In this document: positions 59,355 to 64,000 of the stretch, one piece after another
How the letters are laid out: every line of letters starts with the position of its first letter
How positions within the stretch are numbered: the stretch's first letter is position 1
NCBI RefSeq assembly: GCF_002007565.1
Contig: NZ_CP015625.1
Location: 2,843,213 to 2,907,212 of the forward strand
DNA length: 64,000 nucleotides
Direction of reading: 5' to 3'
Origin: Ditibartonella choladocola
GTDB taxonomy: Bacteria > Pseudomonadota > Alphaproteobacteria > Rhizobiales > Rhizobiaceae
The notes under the pieces: generated by a model
The model's input: the letters and a program-made list of their open reading frames with translations, nothing else
What the model was told of the DNA's origin: nothing
Database searches by the model: none
Program-made: the position numbers and the translations under genes

Positions 59355-60662
59355 TCATTTACCAATACAGAATTGCGAGAAAATAACATCCAATATGTCT
59401 TCAACATCTATGTCTCCGGTAATTCGACCAAGCGAATCGGCAGCGAGTCGTAAATGTTCTGCTCTCAACGATAAATCGCGATTGGAATGTTGAACTGCAT
59501 TGTCTATCTCGGAGACAGCAATCTTCAGCAATGCTAATTGCCTTTTTCTCGCGGTAACCACTTCACCTACATCATATGAAAATTTTGAACAGAAAGATGC
59601 AATAGCTTTTACAAAGGCATCAAACCCTTCCCCCGTTCTCGTTGAAAACTGGATTGGCCATTGTCTTATTGAACCGTTCGCCAAATCGCTTTTATTTCCG
59701 ATATGCCAGATTTCCGCATCGGTTTCGGGGAGCTCTATCGGAACCGGATGTGCCAAATCATCAACAAGCAGTACGAGATCTGCGTCTTTCACTCGATCAT
59801 AGGCGACCTCGATACCGAGTTTTTCAACCTTGTTATCGGTTTCTCGCAAGCCGGCTGTATCAGTCATCAAAACCGGATAGCCATCAATCACAATACGCGT
59901 CTCCAAAGCATCGCGTGTTGTGCCGGCTTCATCTGTTACAATGGCAAGATTAAAACCGGCTAACTTATTGATAATACTCGATTTTCCAGCATTCGGAGCA
60001 CCAGCAATGACAATTTTTATCCCGTCGCGCATTGATGCAACACGTTCGCTTTTTATGATAAAATCCGAGATCGACCGGCTTAAATTTTGTAAATGATCCC
60101 AAACAATATCGCTCACAGAACCCGGTACATCTTCCTCGTCGGAAAAATCAAGCTCAGCTTCGATCATGGCACGCGCTTTGATAAGATCGCTCCGCCATTG
60201 TCGATAAAGTGTCGCAAGTTCGCCACTTGCGCCCATGATGGCAAGCCGCCTCTGGCTTTCGGTTTCTGCTTCAATGAGATCGGCCAGTCCCTCGGCTTCC
60301 GTCAAATCAAGCTTGCCGTTAAAAAATGCCCGTCTTGAAAATTCACCGGGTTCGGCCAATCGACATGAATCGAACTTTGCAAGTTCATTCAAAAACCGGT
60401 CTATAACAGCCTTTCCACCATGAAGATGAAATTCGGCACAATCTTCACCGGTAAAACTGTGTGGTGAGGGAAAAAACACCGTTAAAGCACTATCGACAAA
60501 GTCACCATCTTGAGCTACAAGCTTGCCATAACTCATGACACGGGGCGCCGGAATTTTGCCAAGCAATGTTTGAACAATGGATTTTGTCATTTTTCCTGAA
60601 ACGCGGATTACGGCTACTCCGGAGGGAAGTTTTCCGCTTGATAGAGCAAAAATAGTATCCAT
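59355..60662 (-). CDS. mnmE: tRNA modification GTPase MnmE
   Basis: MnmE is the GTPase partner of MnmG. The 435-residue protein has an N-terminal tetrahydrofolate-binding domain, a G domain with GAPNAGKSSIINKL, TRDALETRIV, DTAGLRETD and NKSD (about 218-335), and the C-terminal catalytic cysteine in FCIGK at the end. Length is usual. It lies between rho and the parS-containing spacer. Confidence 0.95.
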   Translation of the reverse strand: MDTIFALSSGKLPSGVAVIRVSGKMTKSIVQTLLGKIPAPRVMSYGKLVAQDGDFVDSALTVFFPSPHSFTGEDCAEFHLHGGKAVIDRFLNELAKFDSCRLAEPGEFSRRAFFNGKLDLTEAEGLADLIEAETESQRRLAIMGASGELATLYRQWRSDLIKARAMIEAELDFSDEEDVPGSVSDIVWDHLQNLSRSISDFIIKSERVASMRDGIKIVIAGAPNAGKSSIINKLAGFNLAIVTDEAGTTRDALETRIVIDGYPVLMTDTAGLRETDNKVEKLGIEVAYDRVKDADLVLLVDDLAHPVPIELPETDAEIWHIGNKSDLANGSIRQWPIQFSTRTGEGFDAFVKAIASFCSKFSYDVGEVVTARKRQLALLKIAVSEIDNAVQHSNRDLSLRAEHLRLAADSLGRITGDIDVEDILDVIFSQFCIGK

Positions 60663-60974
60663 AGTCGTTATCCTCGTTGCGGAATGTGCTTTACAATCTC
60701 GCCCGCTTCATTTTGAACGGACAAAAGTTCTACAATTCAACAAATGTTCTATAAGCCATTTGAAACAGAAGAGACCATTCATTTTTTAGCAAAACTCCTT
60801 CGAGATTCGCTTGAAGCTGTTGTTCGGCCAAATCAAAAATAAAAAACCGTCCGAAAAAAAATTCCGGACGGAAAAACTGTTACGTCTATTTTTTGAAAAA
60901 CACCTGTCAGACATTATCCCCGGATATTATCCGGAGTGTAAAGTTGCCGACTGAGTATCACCCGATCAGGTGTG
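60663..60974. other. Intergenic region downstream of rho
   Basis: This spacer between the rho repeat and mnmE contains a clear terminator (60841-60871) for rho. I see no gene. The part near 60770-60840 is AT-rich and may hold the mnmE promoter, but no clear -35/-10 pair was assigned. Confidence 0.4.
60833..60871 (-). terminator. Intrinsic terminator downstream of rho
   Basis: On the minus strand CCGTCCG (plus 60865-60871 complement) pairs with CGGACGG (60847-60853 complement) around an A/T loop. A T-run follows (plus-strand A's at 60841-60846 and beyond). It lies about 155 bases past the rho stop, beyond a 15-base repeat array. Confidence 0.75.
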
Positions 60975-61034
60975 TTCAAATTTGCTATTTCCGAATTAGC
61001 TATTTCCAAGTCAGGTATTTCCAAATCAGGTATT
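60975..61034. repeat. Four imperfect 15-bp tandem repeats spanning the rho stop codon
   Basis: Four units of 15 bases lie at 60975, 60990, 61005 and 61020: TTCAAATTTGCTATT, TCCGAATTAGCTATT, TCCAAGTCAGGTATT, TCCAAATCAGGTATT (plus strand). The last unit contains the rho stop codon (61026-61028), so the array seems to have grown out of the end of the gene. The third and fourth units are nearly identical. Confidence 0.8.
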
Positions 61035-62300
61035 CATCGAATCGAAAAATTCCGCATTGGTTTTTGTCTGCTTCAATTTATCAATCAAAAATTCGATTGC
61101 ATCGGTTGTGCCCATTGGAGCGAGAATACGACGCAAAACAAATATTTTTTGCAGATCCTGACGGGAAACCAACAAATCTTCCTTGCGGGTTCCGGATTTC
61201 AAAATATCCATTGCCGGGAAAATTCGCTTATCGGCTACTTTCCGGTCAAGCACGATTTCCGAGTTACCGGTTCCCTTGAATTCTTCAAAAATAACTTCAT
61301 CCATACGGCTTCCGGTATCTATCAAAGCCGTTGCAATAATTGTGAGCGAACCGCCTTCTTCAATATTGCGGGCTGCACCAAAAAAGCGCTTGGGGCGTTG
61401 TAAAGCGTTAGCATCAACACCACCGGTCAAGACCTTTCCTGATGAAGGAACAACCGTATTATAGGCACGACCAAGACGGGTGATCGAATCAAGGAGAATG
61501 ACCACATCGCGCCCCTGTTCAACAAGGCGCTTTGCTTTTTCAATGACCATCTCGGCAACCTGAACGTGACGGGATGCGGGTTCGTCAAATGTTGAAGAAA
61601 CAACTTCGCCTTTGACCGAACGTTGCATATCGGTCACTTCTTCCGGACGTTCATCAATGAGCAACACAATCAGAAAACATTCCGGATGATTGGCTGTGAT
61701 TGAATGGGCAATGTTTTGCAGAAGAACTGTTTTACCGGTTCTTGGAGGTGCAACAATCAGTGCACGCTGCCCTTTACCCAAAGGCGAGATAAGATCAATG
61801 ACCCTTGCCGACATATCCTTGTTTGTCGGGTCATTCAATTCCATTTTCAACCTCTCGTTCGGATAGAGAGGTGTCAAATTGTCAAAATGGATTTTATGGC
61901 GGATTTTTTCCGGATCTTCAAAATTGATCGTATTGATTTTTAACAGAGCAAAATAACGCTCGCCTTCTTTGGGGCTGCGTATCGGTCCTTCAACAGTGTC
62001 GCCGGTTTTTAATGAAAACCGCCTGATTTGCGAAGGGGAAAGATAAATATCATCAGGACCTGGAAGATAATTGGCATCGGCCGAGCGTAAAAACCCGAAA
62101 CCGTCGAGCAAAACTTCCAGAACACCTTCACCGATAATTTCAACATCCTGAAGGGCAAGCTTTTTCAAAATGGCAAACATCAATTCCTGTTTGCGCATTA
62201 ACGAAGCATTTTCGACTTCCAGCGTTTCGGCAAAAGCGACAAGCTCGACCGGAGTCTTACTTTTCAGCTCTTGTAGTTTCATCTGTTGAATATTCTGCAT
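61026..62300 (-). CDS. rho: Transcription termination factor Rho
   Basis: Rho is the hexameric RNA helicase that ends untranslated transcripts. The 424-residue protein has an N-terminal RNA-binding domain ([23 protein letters not shown]), Walker [16 protein letters not shown] (about 175-189), [15 protein letters not shown] and the Q-loop/R-loop region. Length is typical for alphaproteobacteria, without a long N-terminal insertion. The stop lies inside a tandem-repeat array. The start ATG at 62300 begins [13 protein letters not shown]; the second ATG (MKLQEL) may be the real start. Confidence 0.95.
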   Translation of the reverse strand: MQNIQQMKLQELKSKTPVELVAFAETLEVENASLMRKQELMFAILKKLALQDVEIIGEGVLEVLLDGFGFLRSADANYLPGPDDIYLSPSQIRRFSLKTGDTVEGPIRSPKEGERYFALLKINTINFEDPEKIRHKIHFDNLTPLYPNERLKMELNDPTNKDMSARVIDLISPLGKGQRALIVAPPRTGKTVLLQNIAHSITANHPECFLIVLLIDERPEEVTDMQRSVKGEVVSSTFDEPASRHVQVAEMVIEKAKRLVEQGRDVVILLDSITRLGRAYNTVVPSSGKVLTGGVDANALQRPKRFFGAARNIEEGGSLTIIATALIDTGSRMDEVIFEEFKGTGNSEIVLDRKVADKRIFPAMDILKSGTRKEDLLVSRQDLQKIFVLRRILAPMGTTDAIEFLIDKLKQTKTNAEFFDSMNT

Positions 62301-62432
62301 CCAATATAAACTCTTATAATTGTGGAAATATTATTTTCCTTTGAAAAGTATCTTGTTAAGAAACTATGGAAAATAAAAAAGGAGGGTAGCTCCATCTAAT
62401 GCCCTTGTGTGAAGAAATCAAGAAAATTTCAT

Positions 62433-62978
62433 TCAAAACGGTTTCACAATCACAGCAATCACAGCAATAATCATCAAAACAGTGGGAACTTCATTCAAAA
62501 TACGCCAGGTTTTTTCAGAAAAATTGTTTCTATCTTCGGCAAAATGGCGAACACCACGTGATAACAACCCGTGATAGCCCGATAAAATAACGACAGCAAG
62601 AAGTTTGAGATGAAGCCAACCGCCTTGAAACTCATAAACTTTCCAGGCCATCCATAAGCCTGTTACCCAAGACGCAATCATCGCCGGATTGATAATTGCC
62701 CGCAACAACCGCCGTTCCATTGTTTTGAATGTCTCGGATTGTTTCGAGCCAATTTCGGCCTGACAATGGTAGACAAACAAACGTGGTAAATAAAACATTC
62801 CCGCCATCCAGCAAATGATAGAAATCACATGAAAAGATTTGATCCATAAAGTCGAATCCGGATATTCATCAGGATTCACGTGAAACAACCCCCATAAAAC
62901 AACCACGACAATCAAGAGTGAAACGATGGCGCGAAGCCAGATTGTCCCCGTTGTCATATGCGTTTTAGAATTCGTCAT
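62433..62978 (-). CDS. hemJ: Protoporphyrinogen oxidase HemJ
   Basis: HemJ oxidises protoporphyrinogen IX in heme synthesis in most alphaproteobacteria. The 181-residue membrane protein has four or five hydrophobic helices and the conserved [27 protein letters not shown], with its heme-ligand histidine, and [17 protein letters not shown]. It overlaps hemE by four bases. A weak parS-like site lies inside its 5' end. Confidence 0.92.
   Translation of the reverse strand: MTNSKTHMTTGTIWLRAIVSLLIVVVVLWGLFHVNPDEYPDSTLWIKSFHVISIICWMAGMFYLPRLFVYHCQAEIGSKQSETFKTMERRLLRAIINPAMIASWVTGLWMAWKVYEFQGGWLHLKLLAVVILSGYHGLLSRGVRHFAEDRNNFSEKTWRILNEVPTVLMIIAVIAVIVKPF
62872..62887. other. Weak parS-like site inside hemJ (two mismatches)
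   Basis: GGATTCACGTGAAACA has the full TCACGTGA core and 14 of 16 matches to the parS consensus. It is inside the coding sequence of hemJ, about 3.6 kb from the cluster upstream of mnmG. It is less certain than the other four. Confidence 0.5.
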
Positions 62979-64000
62979 TTGTTAAAATTCCTCACCAGTT
63001 TGACCAGTCTTTCAACATTTTCGATAGGCGTTTGTGGTGTTATTCCATGTCCCAGATTAAAAACCAACGGCCCATGTCCAAGGTTATCGAGAATATTATT
63101 TATTCCTGTTTCCAGAGCAGCGCCACCCGAAACCAATCGCAAAGGATCGAGATTTCCCTGAACCGGCGTTATCTGTTGCAATTTTTTGGCGAAGGAAAGC
63201 GGAACAGACCAATCAAGTCCGACGGCAGTCACCCCTGTTTTTCGGGCAAAATTTTCGTAAAGCGCGCCGGCACCTTTCGGAAAACCGATTATCGGAACTT
63301 CGGGAAAAACTTTTCTGATACGCTGAACCATCCGCTTGATCGGATAAATGACGTATTCATCAAAACTCTGTTCATCAAGAACGCCTGCCCAGGAATCAAA
63401 AATCTGTAAAACTTCGGCTCCGGATTTGACCTGATTGACAAGATAATCGGCTGAAACGTCGGCAAGAATTTCGAGAAGAGTTTTCATTGCTTCAGGGTGA
63501 GTGAAACCGAACAATCTGGCGGGAGCTTGATCCGGAGTGCCATGTCCGGCGATCATATAGGTTGCCACTGTCCAGGGGGCACCACAAAATCCGATCAGCG
63601 TTGTATCGTGAGCTAAAGCGTTTTTGAGAAGAGATAAAGTTTCAAAACTTGGAGCCAGTCTTTCCTGAGCCTTTTCGACATTCAATTTTTCAATTTCATT
63701 GACCGATAGTGGATCAAGAATCGGCCCCTTCTTTTCTTCAAAACGTAAGTTTCTCCCCAAAGCATGAGGAACGACGAGTATATCCGAAAACAGGATTGCT
63801 GCATCAAAACCGAATCGTCTGATCGGTTGCATCGTGACTTCAAAAGCAAGGCGAGGATTGTAGCAAAGATCAAGAAAGCTTCCTGCTTGTTTCCTCACCT
63901 CACGATATTCGGGTAAAAACCGTCCGGCTTGTCTCATCAACCAGACGGGTGGCGGAGAAAGTGTTTTACCACTTAAGACTTCAATAAGTTTTTTTGTCAT
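62975..64000 (-). CDS. hemE: Uroporphyrinogen decarboxylase
   Basis: HemE removes four carboxyl groups from uroporphyrinogen III in heme synthesis. The 341-residue protein has the N-terminal [18 protein letters not shown] signature (active-site arginines), [14 protein letters not shown] and [14 protein letters not shown]. It starts exactly at the window's right edge, so it is complete but its upstream region, where relatives carry the chromosome origin, is outside the window. Confidence 0.94.
   Translation of the reverse strand: MTKKLIEVLSGKTLSPPPVWLMRQAGRFLPEYREVRKQAGSFLDLCYNPRLAFEVTMQPIRRFGFDAAILFSDILVVPHALGRNLRFEEKKGPILDPLSVNEIEKLNVEKAQERLAPSFETLSLLKNALAHDTTLIGFCGAPWTVATYMIAGHGTPDQAPARLFGFTHPEAMKTLLEILADVSADYLVNQVKSGAEVLQIFDSWAGVLDEQSFDEYVIYPIKRMVQRIRKVFPEVPIIGFPKGAGALYENFARKTGVTAVGLDWSVPLSFAKKLQQITPVQGNLDPLRLVSGGAALETGINNILDNLGHGPLVFNLGHGITPQTPIENVERLVKLVRNFNK

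Noticed and set aside
60893..61279. A plus-strand frame of 128 codons covering the rho end and the 15-bp repeats
   Set aside because: It is antisense to rho; the repeating peptide reflects the tandem repeat only.

Overview
The window looks like a chromosome segment of a member of the Hyphomicrobiales (Rhizobiales), most like Bartonellaceae/Brucellaceae. This rests on an Omp19-like lipoprotein, a BA14K-family protein, a pha-type (phaABCDEFG) antiporter operon, an mdh-sucCD-sucAB-lpdA cluster, and the order hemE-hemJ-rho-mnmE-mnmG-rsmG-parA-parB with parS sites. Base composition is moderate, with AT-rich spacers. A Bartonella-like insect-gut symbiont is my guess; no 16S gene or ribosomal operon is present to settle it.

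Region 1, 1-10.7 kb, is accessory and defence-rich. It holds a type I restriction-modification operon read leftwards (hsdM-hsdS-hsdR), with hsdR carrying two single-base losses in A-runs. Next come a fused GmrSD-like DUF262/DUF1524 protein, an orphan alpha-acetolactate decarboxylase, and an Abi_2/AbiF HEPN protein. The last is preceded by a short structured RNA with its own terminator, resembling a protein-toxin/RNA-antitoxin unit. The island lies directly beyond the 3' end of a tRNA-Gly(GCC) gene, a typical integration point; no integrase is visible and the island runs off the left edge.

Region 2, 10.9-25.3 kb, carries transport and amino-acid genes. It has a tripartite ABC transporter (TrpXYZ-like), holA, a D-amino-acid aminotransferase, a glyoxylate/hydroxypyruvate reductase, and a modE-modABC molybdate operon with a perfect palindromic ModE-box. 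These are followed by an APH-fold kinase, metW-metX, and hisC-tyrC.

Region 3, 25.4-36.3 kb, holds the six-gene pha cation/proton antiporter operon, a BA14K-like secreted protein, two genes of the carboxynorspermidine/carboxyspermidine polyamine route, a TraB/GumN protein, and a possible decayed small gene.

Region 4, 36.3-48.5 kb, is the TCA-cycle block read leftwards: mdh, sucC, sucD, sucA, sucB, MAPEG, LysE, lpdA. Strong hairpins follow mdh and sucD. zapE and an omp19-like gene lie upstream.

Region 5, 48.9-54.4 kb, is a tight rightward cluster: dapF, mtaB, ftsY, yciB, a metallo-beta-lactamase-fold hydrolase, and a small exported protein of unknown function.

Region 6, 54.9-64 kb, is the origin-proximal segregation and tRNA-modification block read leftwards: hemE, hemJ, rho, mnmE, mnmG, rsmG, parA, parB. 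It has three parS sites between mnmE and mnmG, one inside rsmG, and a weaker one inside hemJ. The strongest candidates for a second look are the Abi_2 plus structured RNA unit, the twice-frameshifted hsdR, the parS cluster, the 15-bp tandem repeat spanning the rho stop codon, and the decayed ORF near 36.1 kb.
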